A DNA stretch of 64,000 nucleotides from contig JAJSPD010000038.1 of the NCBI GenBank assembly GCA_021307315.1, forward strand, positions 390,441 to 454,440. The letters run 5' to 3'. The DNA is from Bisporella sp. PMI_857. Taxonomy: Eukaryota; Ascomycota; Leotiomycetes; Helotiales; Helotiaceae. Below the pieces are notes generated by a model. That model had not been told where the DNA came from. It saw only the letters and a program-made list of their open reading frames with translations, and did not search any database. Below are positions 35,452-48,315 of the stretch, in pieces. Position 1 is the stretch's first letter; each line of letters begins with the position of its first letter. The translations under genes and the position numbers were made by a program.

Positions 35452-35963
35452 AGCGTATCTTCAGACCGGGGTGCCGAGCACACGGAAAAATCAGGGGAAT
35501 GTGACGACGCATCATGCCGAACCCTGCGGAGGGAGGGAGGGAGATCGATGTTTGAGTATGAACAAATGGAAGCCATGTATAAACACATACGAGGCGTCTG
35601 CCGGAAAATGTACAATTAGGAGAGGCGTGGTCGGCGGTGTAATATAGCATAGACGGCCAAAGAGAAGAAATCAAATAAATGCATATCATGCATTATGCCT
35701 CGACGGAACGTCGTGCAGCGCAACGAACGTCCATGCTTGAAGCTTAATAGTCCATAATATCTATTTCCATATCAGAACCCTGTGTGCTCTGCTATTTTGA
35801 TACTATCAAAAAATACTACTCTCCATCTCAGATACTTTTCAGAAGTAAGCTATACAACGATGCTGCTCCTCGAATTCGAATTTCTTTTCATGATTCCTAT
35901 TTCTCGTGTATCTATGTTCAACCGCATGACCGCTGCAGAAGACCCCGTTCCATGAAGCGCTAC
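35452..35963. other. Convergent 3' region
   Basis: These 512 bases lie between the converging ends of MRPS17 and the AAA ATPase gene. Nothing was recognised beyond AT-rich flanks. Confidence 0.4.
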
Positions 35964-38598
35964 CTAACCACCCCTTTCCCCGAATTCTCTAGCCCAATCC
36001 TCGAACTCCTTTAGCCCTTGTTTACTAACAGACGGTCGGATATTAACCAAGCTGGCCTCGAAATCCTCGAATTGTATTGGCCGGATCTCATCCATCGACA
36101 TGTGAAGCAGTGCTTCTCCCAGTGATCTTAGTGGTCCCATAGCAGCATCTTTTGCGAGGGCTGTTATATCTGAGCCTGAGAAGCCTGGTTTTTGTTAGTG
36201 CGTGTGTTTGGGCTGGATGATGGGGAACTAAACATACCATCAGTCAGCTCCACTAATCTCTGTATATATTCTTCCGTCAAGCTATGCTTCTGATGCCCAA
36301 GTAGCGTCCTCAACTGCACCGCCCTTGTCTCATCTTCGGGAAGCGGGATATACTGCCTCCTCACAAATCTCCGTCTAGCCGCTTCATCAATCGCCCACGG
36401 CATATTCGTTGCAGCGAGCACCAGCACCCGACTCGCATCGCCTTTTTCTTTCTCCTTCTCACTCTGCTCCCGTCCTGCGGCCGCGCGTTGTAGATCGCTC
36501 CACTGGATCAAGAACTCCGTCTTAATCCTCCTGGTTGCTTCGTGTTCTCCTGAACTAGATCGAGAGGAAAGCAAAGAATCGATTTCATCGACGAAGATAA
36601 TGCTGGGTGCTAAAGCTTTCGCAAGAGAGAAGAGGGCTCGGACAAGCTTCTCTGATTCACCAAGGTATTTACTCGTCAGCGAACTGGCGGAAATAGAGAA
36701 GAACGTTGAGCGGGACTCTGTGGCTACGGCTCTCGCCAACATCGTCTTTCCTGTTCCTGGGGGTCCAAAGAGAAGCATCCCGCGTGCAGGCTCGCGAAGT
36801 CCCATGAAAAGATCAGGTCGGAGGAATGGGTAGACAACTGCTTCCTTTAATGCTTTCTTCGCGATTTCAAGGCCAGCAACATCACCCCAATGTACTTCGT
36901 CTCCCTGCACCACTATCTCGTTGAAGATTTGCTTCGCTGCTTGCTCGTCCACACCCTTAGGCAAATTCTTCATGAGTTGGGCTACTTTGATCTCCCAGGC
37001 ACTCTTTACTGGGTCAGTATTCGAGCCGTCGGTATCGGATGTTGGCGTAGCTGGGTCAGCAAGTATTGGATCTTCCTCTTCCTTCTGCTTCTGCTTCTGC
37101 TTTTGCTTGGATTTCTGCTGTCTCTTTAGTTTTGCAGCCCGTTCTTCACTACTTTCGCTCTCTGTAGTCGTATCAGGACCATCGCGACTTGCTTCTCTCC
37201 GCTGCCGTCTCTCATCATCCTTAATTTGATATCTATCACGATGTCTTGGTGACGAGATATTCGCTGGAATTGGTCTTCGAGATACTCTGCTGGGTCCCCC
37301 AATATCTCCAACCTCTCTTGTGGCCGCAGGCTTCCTCCGTACTGGGAATTCACTGTATGCCTTACTCTGTTTCGCGCTAGTCTCCGGATACTCCTTCAGA
37401 TAGGTAGGATATGACAACGGTTCTAGCTTCGACTGAAGAGAAGAAGCTGGCGGCTCAGCATCAAGCTTCTCCAAATCACTCAACGCAGAAGTAGTGAGAA
37501 CAGATCCTGTAGCTGCACAAGGCTGGCCAAGATCTGTAGGTGGAAATGGGTAAGCATTTGCCTTTCCAGAATCACCAAACGGCATGTCCTTCTTAGGCTC
37601 TACATCAATCAGACTCGAACCCGATTGGGGACTATGATCCGGCACCAGCCTTCGAGTCAGTTTATCGTAGCGTACATTCTGCGAGGAACTGGATCGATCA
37701 TTACTTTGCAGCCGGTCGATCGTGCCGCTGCTATTCACTAACTCTGAATCGAGACTTCGACCTAATTTATCCTTTTTGCTGATTGACTGCCATGCCAGAC
37801 TCGCAGCCCGACTCGTGAGTGGATCATCCCTCGAGCGTGATGGTTTAGGAGCTGCTTTCTTACCGTTCCTATCAGTAGATCTCAAAGTATGCAGCATTGT
37901 CCTCTTTTCCGGGCTCGGGCTCCTGCTTGATTTCTTCTTCGGTGGGGCAAGGCTTGTCGACGAGGAAGGCGTAGATGTTCTTGAAGACGAATAGTAAGTT
38001 TTGCTACCAACAACCGCACGCTCGGAGCTATTCTTCTGTGCTAAAGTCAGCCGTTGCGGCAGAGGCGGTGGCCGCGAGATATCAGGATAGCCGACGGCAG
38101 GGATCGTGCCATTGCCAATAAACCCCTTCTCCTCCTCCGCACCGCTCTCCAAAGACGCCCTCGATGTCCTTTCCGATGCCTTGCCGGCGCTCTTTTGTAG
38201 CTTCCCGCTCTGCTCATCCGTAGCCGCATCACCACCCACGCTCTCCAGCCGCGACTGCTTCAGCGCCTCCAGCAAATCCACCCTTTCCTTACACTGCATT
38301 TCCATATCCCGCAGGCTGTCCTTCAGCGCCTTTTCCGTCTCCGACTTGGGTACGTAGCCAGCGGGCATGCGGTAGGCGTTGTGGTAATATATCTGGTCGA
38401 GCGCGGATCGCCATGATCGCAGAGCTTCCGCTTCATTGCCCTACTCTCTCGTCAGTACACGCATTCCTCCCCTCGTCCTTTTCCCTTTCCGCGTCGGTCG
38501 AAGCTCACCTGCCCTTCAAAGTACACGGCTGTGGAGCAGATTAAGTAGCACTCATCGTAGGTTTTCTGCAGGGACGCTGAGGGTTTGTTTCGCATCAT
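35964..38598 (-). CDS. SAP1: MIT-domain AAA ATPase of the spastin/katanin/VPS4 clade (yeast SAP1/YTA6-like)
   Basis: Three exons, 38598-38509, 38440-36238 and 36184-35964, encode 837 residues. The first 80 residues form an MIT-like helical bundle ([20 protein letters not shown], then [20 protein letters not shown]). A long Ser/Arg/Lys-rich disordered linker follows, with a basic KQKQKQKQK run. The AAA module near residue 530 onward has [20 protein letters not shown], Walker [21 protein letters not shown], Walker [16 protein letters not shown], and the second-region [17 protein letters not shown]. The last exon supplies [20 protein letters not shown] and the C-terminal helix. Yeast relatives are poorly understood; related enzymes sever microtubules or disassemble ESCRT-III. 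The start is one of two adjacent ATGs (38598, 38595). Confidence 0.88.
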
Positions 38599-39627
38599 GA
38601 CCGCTCTTGGATCCTCTCGACCTCATGGGAAATCTTATTCACCTGGTCTATACAGCTTATCAAGTCGATTAGTCGTACGTCGAGGGAATGGGGTTGTGGC
38701 TAGTGCTTGTCGTTCTTCGATTAATGGTGGGTGTTGAGTATTCACAAGCTGGCTGGAAGTGACGTAGGTATTACCAGGGTTTCATGCCCAAACCACTAAC
38801 TGAAATTTTGGGATGTAAAACCACAACAATGGCATCTTCTGCCTTACTTAGTTCTTGTTCGGGGTATATCTTTCTACGAGCCTTTCTTGAGGATGCTTTA
38901 TCAATCCTTGGGTTGCGTAGTTTTCACACAGCTTACGAATATTTAGGGCTGTGTTATTTTTGCGGCAGTCAAGCCCGAAAACTGCTCATGGAGGGGCTCA
39001 AAACCGCCACATCAGGGGCGGGGGGAAGCTGTACACAGGACTCGTGACAAAAGTCTACGCTGCTTCAAATATCATTCGCATCTTCTTGATCACACTTCGT
39101 CTCAGAAAGCTATGACTTGATCCCAACTCTCACTCTTACTCACAAAGTCACGAGAAGCAGACCACGAAAAGAGACGCATGATAGATAATTAGGCTTTTCG
39201 TTCTCCGTCATTCATCAGCCCCTCCCTCTAAAGCCCTCCATTCTTATAATTACAGGTTTGTTGGCCAAGTCTAGTAAGGTCTTTTGTTCGTAGGTGAAAC
39301 CTCCCGTAGCATGTTTGATATGAAATAACGCCATTTGTTTCCCTTCTCAGCTCGATCAGATAAAATTCGGAAAATGTCATCGGACATCGCTGTCGCTCGT
39401 GAAAGAGAGACGTCCACTGGCGAGAGATGTGAAATAGCAAAAATATGTACAAGTCGAATTTGCGCTTTTGTTTCCCGAGCTGGGTAGAAAGCAGAACATC
39501 CATTTTTAGAGGAGCATATCCAGAACAATATACGCGTATAGTGAGTTATCGAAGGAGCTTATGTAGTTGGGTTTCGAGATTCGCAGAAGCGGTTCATTCT
39601 TTGGATATGGTGGCGGGAGTCGAGACT
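38599..39627. other. Intergenic, nothing recognised
   Basis: This holds the presumed promoter of the AAA ATPase gene on the left and the 3' flank of the mitoferrin gene on the right. Short frames are open (38784-39047 on the plus strand) without family signature or splice context. Confidence 0.4.
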
Positions 39628-40949
39628 TTAGACAATTATGTCATTTTGACGAATGAAGTATGCCCTAAAAGAAAAGTTAATATAATATCCTTAAGTCAAG
39701 TATAATTGATAGAACGCACTTGCAAGCCTCATAGGCTGACCAGCAGATGGCGGTGCTGGGCATAATCGTGATAACCCGAGGTCGGACTCCCTTGAAGAAG
39801 CCCCTCAAACCCTCCCTCCGGTGCAGCAGCCGAACACCATCCATCAGTCCATTAACCTTTCTCAATTCCACATCCGAGGCGCTCCCTCTCGTTTGCAGCA
39901 TCGTCTTAATGACATCCATTGGTGTGGTCAAAGCACCAGCAAACCCTCCTGCAAGGGCACCCGCTATACAATGTGTGGTAGGGTCGTAATTTTTGTTCGG
40001 GTTCATGCTCGTAGAGAGAGATTCGTAGGCAAGGAATTGCAAAGCGGTGAAAGGAACGCTGGTGGCGAGCGTGGTCGGGTAAGAGACATAGAAAGCGGCC
40101 AGCCCCTCCGCACGGTATAGGTATCTGGCACAGTCGAACATGGACTTGTATGCTGTTCGGGACCCGCTGAGTTGCATACGTTGTTTGATGACTGCAAAGT
40201 TAATATGATGCTATAATTAAGGTAGATTGTACCTTACCATCAAATGGGTTCATGAGGGCGTCACTGGCAATCGTGGCCGCGGCACCACTAGCAGCTATCA
40301 TCTATTAGCACAATTCTGAAGTCTAAAAGTCATAGAAAACATACCAGCAGCAATGTGATGTTGCTCGCCTAGTTTGTTCCCTCCCATAAGATGTTTCACA
40401 GCCTCATATGTTGCAAAGTAAACTGCATGTGCAGGTCCTGCCCAGCTATCAGTATCCTTGGCGCAATATCCTGTCATGGTCAGAGTAACCAACCTGCACC
40501 CATCGCCACGCTCGATACTCCTCTCCATAAGCTTGAGAATCCCTCCTTGGAAGCCATTCGATAGCCGCCCGTCAAGATTCCATTGTATCCCGCCGAAGGA
40601 CCTGAGGTGAGGATCTGCATTCGCGTCTATTAAGTCGGTCAATATCCATTTCAATATACTTAGATTCTCGGCATAGGCGTACCTTGATGGCATCAACTGG
40701 ATAGACACATGTGTGCTCCTGATACAGTATTAGTCTGCGATGTCCTTTCTCTATGTTGTGGTGCACCGAGATGTCTTACAGCTATACCGGCGACGGCTCC
40801 GGCGACTAAGTTCTGCACCAACGAGAAATTTGGCGGTAACCCTTCATAGCTATTTTCCATTAGCCACACGGTAGCTCGTAGAGACAGGAGGTGATTGAGC
40901 ATGGCACGTACTCATACTCTTCGGCCGGCTCAGCATTTGGCTGGGCCAT
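39628..40949 (-). CDS. MRS4: Mitochondrial iron carrier, mitoferrin (MRS3/MRS4 type)
   Basis: Eight exons were resolved: 40949-40918, 40849-40780, 40718-40683, 40626-40494, 40437-40345, 40294-40238, 40191-39720 and 39664-39628. They encode 309 residues and all phases match. The three carrier signatures are present as PVDAIKTRMQ, PFDVIKQRMQ and PMDVIKTMLQ, one at the end of each odd-numbered helix. Other typical segments are LVAGAVAGIAEHTCVYP, SSVAMGAGPAHAVYFATYE and STAICWSAYEACKAYF. The protein imports iron across the inner mitochondrial membrane for heme and Fe-S cluster synthesis. The exon count is high for this gene density; the 36-base third exon and 37-base last exon are easily missed by automatic annotation. 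Confidence 0.92.
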
Positions 40950-42345
40950 TGGGGCCACGGCCACAGATCCTCCTCCGTACGTATTCGATTGCAGAGCCAG
41001 GATGCCGGCTTCTCTCGGTGCCTCTGGGAGAAGGATAAAATATTGTGATGGAAAATGCGAATCAGCGTCGCAAGGCCGGCTCTCAGATGGGGTGGATGTG
41101 TCGTGTTGGAATGGATGGCGAGCAGATATATGAAGTATGATGTTGGGTCTTTTTTTCGACTTGGGAGGTTTTTGGGGCGAAAAATCACAGCAAGCGGTCG
41201 TAGCGTATTAGAGTCTACAGGGGGGGTTGAGCTCCCGTTCGTTTAGGCTTATCGGCCTGCAAGATCACTACTAGCTGAGCAAAAGACGGAGCTTGAATAC
41301 GAATAACGGGGAGGATGGCAGGTAATTCTCAAATGAAAGGATATGTGATAAAGATCCAAGAGAGTTAACCTCCTCAAAAATATATCAAATTATATAAAAG
41401 AGCAGCGATCAGGTTCCAAGAAGTGGATGGCTACACTAATACGAGCACATTTCCGCGGGTATGGCATTTCTTATATTTTCTCCCTCTCACACTCTCCCAC
41501 ACCCACAACACCCCCCCCCCCAGTCTGTTATGTCCGGTCTTCGCTCAGGCTCGCTGTATCGCTCTTTTGTCCCCTGTTACTTTTTTCTCCACCTCGCACA
41601 CTTCCATCCGAAAGAGCTTCTAAAGAGGGGAGACCGCCCACGAGAGCCTGCTAAGAGCTTCGTCGGACAATTCGGTCTAAGACTGTACGAGGTAAAATAA
41701 TTATAAAAAATAAAAAGCGCTCCTCGGCAATCAGATATTTTTTATCAGATCTAAAATCAAAAATAACCCACCGGCTCCATTTCCCACCTCTTGGCTCTCC
41801 GGACTCCAACCAGGGGTTCCTCCCCCATCATGCATTATCAGATCTTGGGCAACTCACTCATTCGTCCACTATCAACATCATACGATTTTTTGGATATCAA
41901 AATCAACCCATCCTGATGCCATTTCCGTTGACTCCCCCATAAACCCCCAGCATGCGATTCTAAGAGATTCCCATCGTCCCGGTTCTGGGGACCGGTAGTG
42001 ATGTAAATATCACCCCAGAATTGAGGCTTTGTGGAGGAATCCCTGTCTCCAGATTCAACGGTGTTTTGGTGATGGGCTTGCATTTCTCTTTCGGGGGTGG
42101 TGTTTCTGATGATAGCATCGCAGTGGTGGTCCTCGTCACAGCTGAGAAAGGAACAATATGGACCTTGATCATCTGCTGCATCGTATTTGGAAGTGAATTG
42201 AATTATATTTCAGATCAGAATCTACTTTCTGCCCAAAGTCTACTCATCCGCTACTCTTGTCCCATCTAATATCCGTACCGATGCTAAAACTATCCTAAAC
42301 CTGGTCCATGCTAATGTATCCTAACTCCAAATGATGATGCGCTAT
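40950..42345. other. Long intergenic region with pyrimidine-rich tract
   Basis: This lies between the mitoferrin start and the ATG9 end. It holds a C/T-rich tract with a run of C near 41505-41521 and several short frames without family signature. The left part is the presumed mitoferrin promoter. No gene is supported. Confidence 0.4.
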
Positions 42346-45209
42346 TTATACGATATTAACACCTGGCCTCCCTGCCGTTTGCGCCTTCTGAAATTGATAC
42401 AAGAGCCCCAAAACACCTCGTTCTGCCGGTGCATCGTTCTCATCCTCCGCCCCAGGAATCTTCCCGCTCTGCGTGGGTGACGTCTCCCATTTGGACTCCC
42501 CCAACCCGCTCTCATAAGCATCCTGAGGCTCCTGAGTAGCCGTAGCCTCATCAACATCCTCGCTCGGATCCTCAATGATCTCCCCTCCGGCTTGGTATCG
42601 CGAACGCGAGTTGCGTCGCACACTACGGCCTCCGAACCCAGACGCGGACGGCTGGTGATGCGGGTCTAGTAGAATTGATGGCATGGGAGAAGTGTGTGCC
42701 CCCAAAGGAGCAAACCGCGGTGTCCGTGCTGCTTGCGATATTCCAGGTGGCGCGCTATTTCGTGGTCTCATCTCGCTCCGACCTATCCTTGAGGCTTGTA
42801 GATCGGTCGGAAGAGTTTGGGAGTTTAACCCGGGAAATGGAGGCGGTGGGTGGAATTGTGTTGGTGGGCGTATTCCAGGTGGTAGGTGGCCTGGTATACC
42901 TGTCTTGGGATTGAGGGAATAGTTATCTAGAAAACCATAGTACGAGGCAGCCATTTTACCATGCTTAGTAGAGTAGTAATCTTCGCGAAGATCGGGATTG
43001 TGGCCACCTTGCGAAGGCTGCCCATTTCTACCAACGCCTTTTTTGAAGTCAAAGACTGCAAATGAGCAAACGTAGCCCACTCCATCGACATGCAACGTAA
43101 ACTCTCGGAAAAAGTCGATGATCTGGTCACTGCATTGTGGCAGGCTGAACCAGAGCACAAAAGGCGTGATAAGAATACTAAGTACCTCTTCCAAGAAGAT
43201 AATGATCTTAAGTTGGTAAAGGGCTGAAAATTCCCTCTTCACCTCATCGCTGTGCAGACGATCCTTCCAATGGCTTGGCTCGTAATGGGTATAGGCAATC
43301 ACGTTCCGAAGTGCGTACTCGGGGTCAAAGACGAGATTCTCATCTGGTATCGACCCATTTGAGAATGCCCATATCGCGCCGAAAACCGTGATGTAGAATA
43401 AGACGGTTCTATCTTTGCTGATTTCAAATGCGAGAAATAAGTCCGGATCCCACAATGTCGCAACCACCAAAACAGAGACAATCGCACCAGCTACAAACGC
43501 TGTAAATTTGGCAAAACGGACCATCTTCACCTTTGGAAATTGTTCCAAATACCGCGACGCAAATGGATGGGACATGTCGACTCGTTTCCGGAATATGTGG
43601 TGTAGCTCGTTGAATTCCCTGAACTTCCACTCCGCTAACGGAGTATATTGTCGTGAACCTATTGCGGACGGGTTGTTCTGGTATTCCTAATGATGGGTTA
43701 GTAATAAAATTTAAGAGTTTGCGAAAGCCTTCTTACTTTAAAGTACCTGAAAAAGTACACAACCATCAAAAAGAACACTATTACTGGTGCAAGAATAACA
43801 TTCATGAATCCTGCAAACAGGAATCGTTGCCCCAAAGCATCGCTCAATTCTCTCCGATGGGAGTCCTTTAAAACCAGTTGCCGTACTTGCCCCGTATCTG
43901 GGTTGAAAACTAAATCCATGATGCACCAATCGATATTCCATAGCATCGTCCTAGAAAAGAATTGTCGTCCTTGAAGAAAAGGTATTGGGAGTGTAAGGTC
44001 TAATATCTCCTTGTTGAACAAGGCGATCATATAATTCTCTCTTCTCATCAGCCTGTTGGCTATATCATGAGCATCTAGCTTGGCCTTTGATTGGGTGCCA
44101 ATGAACTGGCGACTCAACGGAGAAATCTTTCTTTGCACAGTGATTGGATTAGAATCCCGAAGAGCCATGATTCTTCCTACGACATCCTGCCACGAAACCG
44201 TCTGCATATCGCTATCTGGAATTTCTAGAAGGTGCAAGTAAAATTCATGTATCTGAAAAAGTCGTGGAAGCTCTGATATAAGTTGATAAACTCTGAATAT
44301 GACGAACAAGGTGAATAGCCATATAGCTACATTAGCCATTCCAGATATCTTCTTCGTACACTGTGGAACGAGGACTTCATTAAGTGCTTTTTCATGAGGT
44401 ATCTTTTTATAATCCACGCATTGTGTAAGAAATGTTGTGAACACCGCAACGAATACATTGGTACTATAAAGCTATTAGCCTCAGTTACGGCCGCCAATTT
44501 TGGAATGGTGAGCTCACAGTAGATCCAGAACTCTTGCCGATACTATACACCAGATGCCAGAACCCGTATAGTAGTTGTAAACATCCTTGATGAATGTATC
44601 AACATCCATAACATTCATCCACCTATACATAGCTTTCTCCCGAGGGGTGCCAGTTGGTAACGTTATGGTTGATCGCGGAGTGCGTAGTCCTCTACGAGGC
44701 TCATCATCCTGATGAAGTCGCTGCTGTGCTAGTGCAGCTTCCCAATGTGCACGATTTTCACGGCTTGATGGCCCAGGTATTGGTGTTTGCCTCTTCTTAG
44801 CTCTTGTTGGTTTGCTTGTTGGGGAGCCTTTGGCTGGAATTTCATGGTCTTCAACAAGAAGCGACGCTGGAACTTCATCGTCTCCCTCCTCTTCCAATAA
44901 CCTAGGAGACTGTGCCAGCCATTTTGACCTGATCCGCTGTGTACCTCTACTCTTAGAATCATTCCTTACTTTATGCTGTGGTAAGAATGCCGTGCTCTCT
45001 GTTGTGATACGACTGTCTTCACCATTGAATATATCGTCATGGCCTAGCTCATCATCGTGGAAACGAAGGTTTTCCTCATCAAGCGCCATTCCTGCTTGCT
45101 CTTCGAGATCCGATTCAGATGCCTCATCGTGCGCCTTGAGGTCCTCATATATGGATCGTGAGGGGGGGTTTGTTGGGAGCAAGCGCGATAACAAGTTCGA
45201 GGACATCAT
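42346..45209 (-). CDS. ATG9: Autophagy lipid scramblase ATG9
   Basis: Three exons, 45209-44518, 44463-43737 and 43686-42346, encode 919 residues. The N-terminal 200 residues are acidic and disordered. The conserved core starts at YRWMNVMDVDTFIKDVYNYY and GIWCIVSARVLDLL. After the first join come VFTTFLTQCVDYKKIPH, LPRLFQIHEFYLHLLEIPD and RRENYMIALFNKEILDLTLP, then several membrane helices, FASRYLEQFPKVKMVRFAKF and SILITPFVLWFSLPQCSDQI. It ends in the family-typical LLYQFQKAQTAGRPGVNIV. ATG9 is the multispanning scramblase on vesicles that seed autophagosomes. It diverges from COG6, whose complex assists ATG9 traffic in yeast. Confidence 0.95.
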
Positions 45210-45750
45210 GGTTGAGAGAGAAGATGCGGTGGTGCTCTGCTATAAGACATGAATTTCTGTGAGTCAAGCAACTGACTATACCACATGAGGCTCCTCCGGC
45301 TGCGCAACGCAGAAAAGTGATCAGGTGAATCGGCAACGACAGTCTGGATAGCCTAGCAGGCGGAAATGATGTCGTCCATGAGACACTCCTAGGCGGCAAA
45401 ATAAGGCGGTCACCCCGCAAATTCGGAAGTGGCTGGTGCATGATATGAAGCTTGACACTGCGAAGAAGATTTTGACGATGGAAGGCTCAGAATTGTTGAA
45501 ATGATATATATTATACTAAGAATATGCCTTCAAATGTACGTAGATCTAAAGTTAGTATATTTAAGCACCCTTTCCCTTCAGAATGCAATGTTTCAGGGGT
45601 TTTATAGTGAGGGTAGATTTGACTGTGGCTGAGAATCACTATTAATACGCCACTTAATGCTATATAGACTCATAAACCACGAAACTTTTATGGAAGTCTT
45701 CGTTTGATCAACAATGTACACTAGTGCGAGCCTGACGGAAGTCGTTGAAA
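45210..45750. promoter_or_regulatory. Divergent promoter of ATG9 and COG6
   Basis: The 541 bases separate the two start codons. The central part is AT-rich (ATGATATATATTATAC near 45500). No specific regulatory site was assigned. Confidence 0.35.
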
Positions 45751-47898
45751 ATGGCCACTGACTACTTCCTTGCTCGTAAAGTCTCTGGATTGAGTGATAG
45801 TCTGGAATCGTCTCCTGATGCCAGCACTCCCCAAGCATTACGGAGCAATCCATTATCCACCAAAGTCACGAGTGTCCTCTCAGCATCGTATGCAGATTCT
45901 GATATAAGGGATGCACTGTCTTTGCTAGACCAGAAGGGATTGACAAATAACGCAGCAACTCGTCGACAGATACGATTAGACGTTCAGAAAGAGGTTATAG
46001 AAAGCAATAGGGATATCATTCGAGAATTTGGTCATGTGGCAGAGGTGCGTGGATCTACCATTCTCAAGACCTATAACTAAATGTCGTAGCAACTTAAACG
46101 TATTGGGCTTACCATAGCCAGCCTGAATCGTGGTTGTGAAGAGATGAAGCGACACATTTCGACTGCACACTTGGAGGCCGCGCCTGTCCTTGAGGAATCA
46201 AATGCCCTGTTGAAGCAGAAAGAACAAGTTGAAACCAAGCAAAGGCTTCTGAAAGCTTTCAATACTCATTTTATCATGTCTGATGAGGATATATCCATAC
46301 TCACGTCTACATCGGAGCCTGTTAATGACCGGTTCTTTTCGGTTCTCAATAGAGCAAAGAAGATTCAAGGCGATTGTGAGATATTGCTAGGCACAGAAAA
46401 TCAACAGCTCGGACTCGAGATCATGGAACAAACTTCCAAGAACGTAAATGGGGCATTTCAGAAGTTGTACAGGTGGATACAGCGAGAGTTCAAATCCCTT
46501 AATCTGGAAAATCCACAGATTAGTGCATCCATTCGTAGAGCTTTAAGGGTGCTTGCGGAGCGTCCATCCTTGTTCCAGAGCTGTCTTGACTTTTTTGCTG
46601 AAGCTAGAGAACATATTCTATCCGACGCCTTCTATACCGCTCTGACGGGCCGGACTGTCGGTGGAGAAGAAGATAACTCTCTCAAGCCTATTGAGCTATC
46701 TGCCCATGATCCGCTGCGATACGTTGGAGATATCCTTGCCTGGACACATTCTGCAACAGTCAGTGAGCGTGAGGCGTTAGAGGTGTTGTTCATTTCTGAA
46801 GGAGATGAGATAGCAAGAAAAATCCAGGCTGGCCGCGAAAATGAACCATGGAGTCGAATTGTTGAGGATCAAGATATTACGAGTGATTTTGATGGGGTGA
46901 AGGCCCTGAATGAGTTAGTGGACCGTGATGTTGCTGGAGTTGCGAGGGTGCTGCGTCAACGTGTAGGACAAGTCATTCAAAGCCACGAGGAGACAATTTT
47001 GGCATACAAGATCGCAAATCTGTTGAATTTCTACCGTGTCACCTTCTCCAAACTACTTGGTAACGATTCAGTCCTCTTAGAATCCCTCTCTGGCCTGGAA
47101 GAGTCGGCCCTACGGCAATTTAGAGCCTTAATGCGGGAGCATGTTGCCAGCCTACAGGCTGATCAACAAGTTGCTCCGTCAGATCTTAGCCCTCCAGACT
47201 TCTTACAAGAAGGCTTGAAACAATTGACAGCAATTATGAAGACCTACGAAACATCATTCACCTCCGAAAGCACTCGAGAAGCTGATTTCGAGTCCGTGCT
47301 TGTAGAGGCATTTGATCCATTCATGAAAGGAAGCGAAAATTTGGCAAATGGTCTAGTGGCTCCTAATGATATTATTTATACGATCAATTGTCTGTTAGCA
47401 GCTCGAAATATCTTGGCGCCGTTTGATTTCATCAGTAGGCGTCTCTCCAATATTCAGAGCAAAATAGAGGAACACTCTCGCGCGCTTGTCAAACAACAAT
47501 ATAGTTTCTTCCGAGCCAATTCAGGACTACAGCCTCTGATCGAGGCTCTAGCACCAATAACAGACACGAAAGAGGACTTGATCTCAATTCGCTCTTTGGA
47601 CCCTTTCAAACCTGAGATTCTTACACAGGCCAGTCAGACTCTGGATGACTTCCTACCTTCTGCCCTGATGGATGCTATGGAGGACTTGAAGGGATTGCAG
47701 AGCTCATCGTTGGCGAGGGAAATTACTGAGGAAGCAGCGGATAGTTTCTGTGATGATTTCGAGCAGGTGGAAGAAAAGCTGATTGCATCAGACAATGCTT
47801 GGGGCCAAGATGCTGACGAGGAGACATTGTCTATAACGCAGCCTCTACGTGATTTGTTTCCCAGAACAAGTGGAGAGATAAGAGTTTTGCTCTCCTAG
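45751..47898 (+). CDS. COG6: Conserved oligomeric Golgi complex subunit 6
   Basis: Two exons, 45751-46044 and 46090-47898, encode 700 residues, joined in phase 0 (HVAE-QLKRIG). Conserved fungal COG6 segments include [74 protein letters not shown] and [19 protein letters not shown]. The N-terminal half is predicted coiled coil. COG6 belongs to lobe B of the complex that tethers retrograde vesicles at the Golgi. The start codon is the ATG at 45751; the frame extends six bases upstream without an ATG. Confidence 0.93.
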
Positions 47899-48315
47899 AG
47901 AATGAAATTATTGTACAGCCATGAGATTCAATAGATATAATCTACTCGCTATAAATTTCTTGCTTCTATATTCCGCCATGGCTCATTTAAGTGGTGGCTC
48001 AATGTTCAGGTGAAGCTTGACCTATTCGTATTGGCCGCCTCACTTCTATCCCAGCTACAATACACATCACCGTAAGCACAGCCCCATATGTATCGCTGCA
48101 GGCTTTTTGATAGGCTCCCACTCGCTATAAATTTATTGGCAAAGCCTGCCACTCGAGATATATGCTGTACTATCAACGTTTCCATTAGGCTACATTTCCC
48201 GTGACCGGCCCTGCAACTTCCCCGCGCTCATCTTCGCACTCAAGCCGTTCTTATTTCTCGCTGCTTTTGAAGCAATTCATTGCACAATTTTGAGGATGCT
48301 TCCCTGCTGCTCAAT
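47899..48315. other. Intergenic between COG6 and the NACHT gene
   Basis: No gene is seen. The words CTCGCTATAAATTT occur twice (near 47945 and 48121), a short direct repeat of unknown meaning. Confidence 0.35.

Noticed and set aside
34994..35689. 231-codon minus-strand frame, Pro/Ser-rich
   Set aside because: It is antisense to the GC-rich second exon of MRPS17, and composition explains the lack of stops.
45751..47898. COG5 instead of COG6
   Set aside because: The [13 protein letters not shown] and [12 protein letters not shown] segments match the COG6 family.
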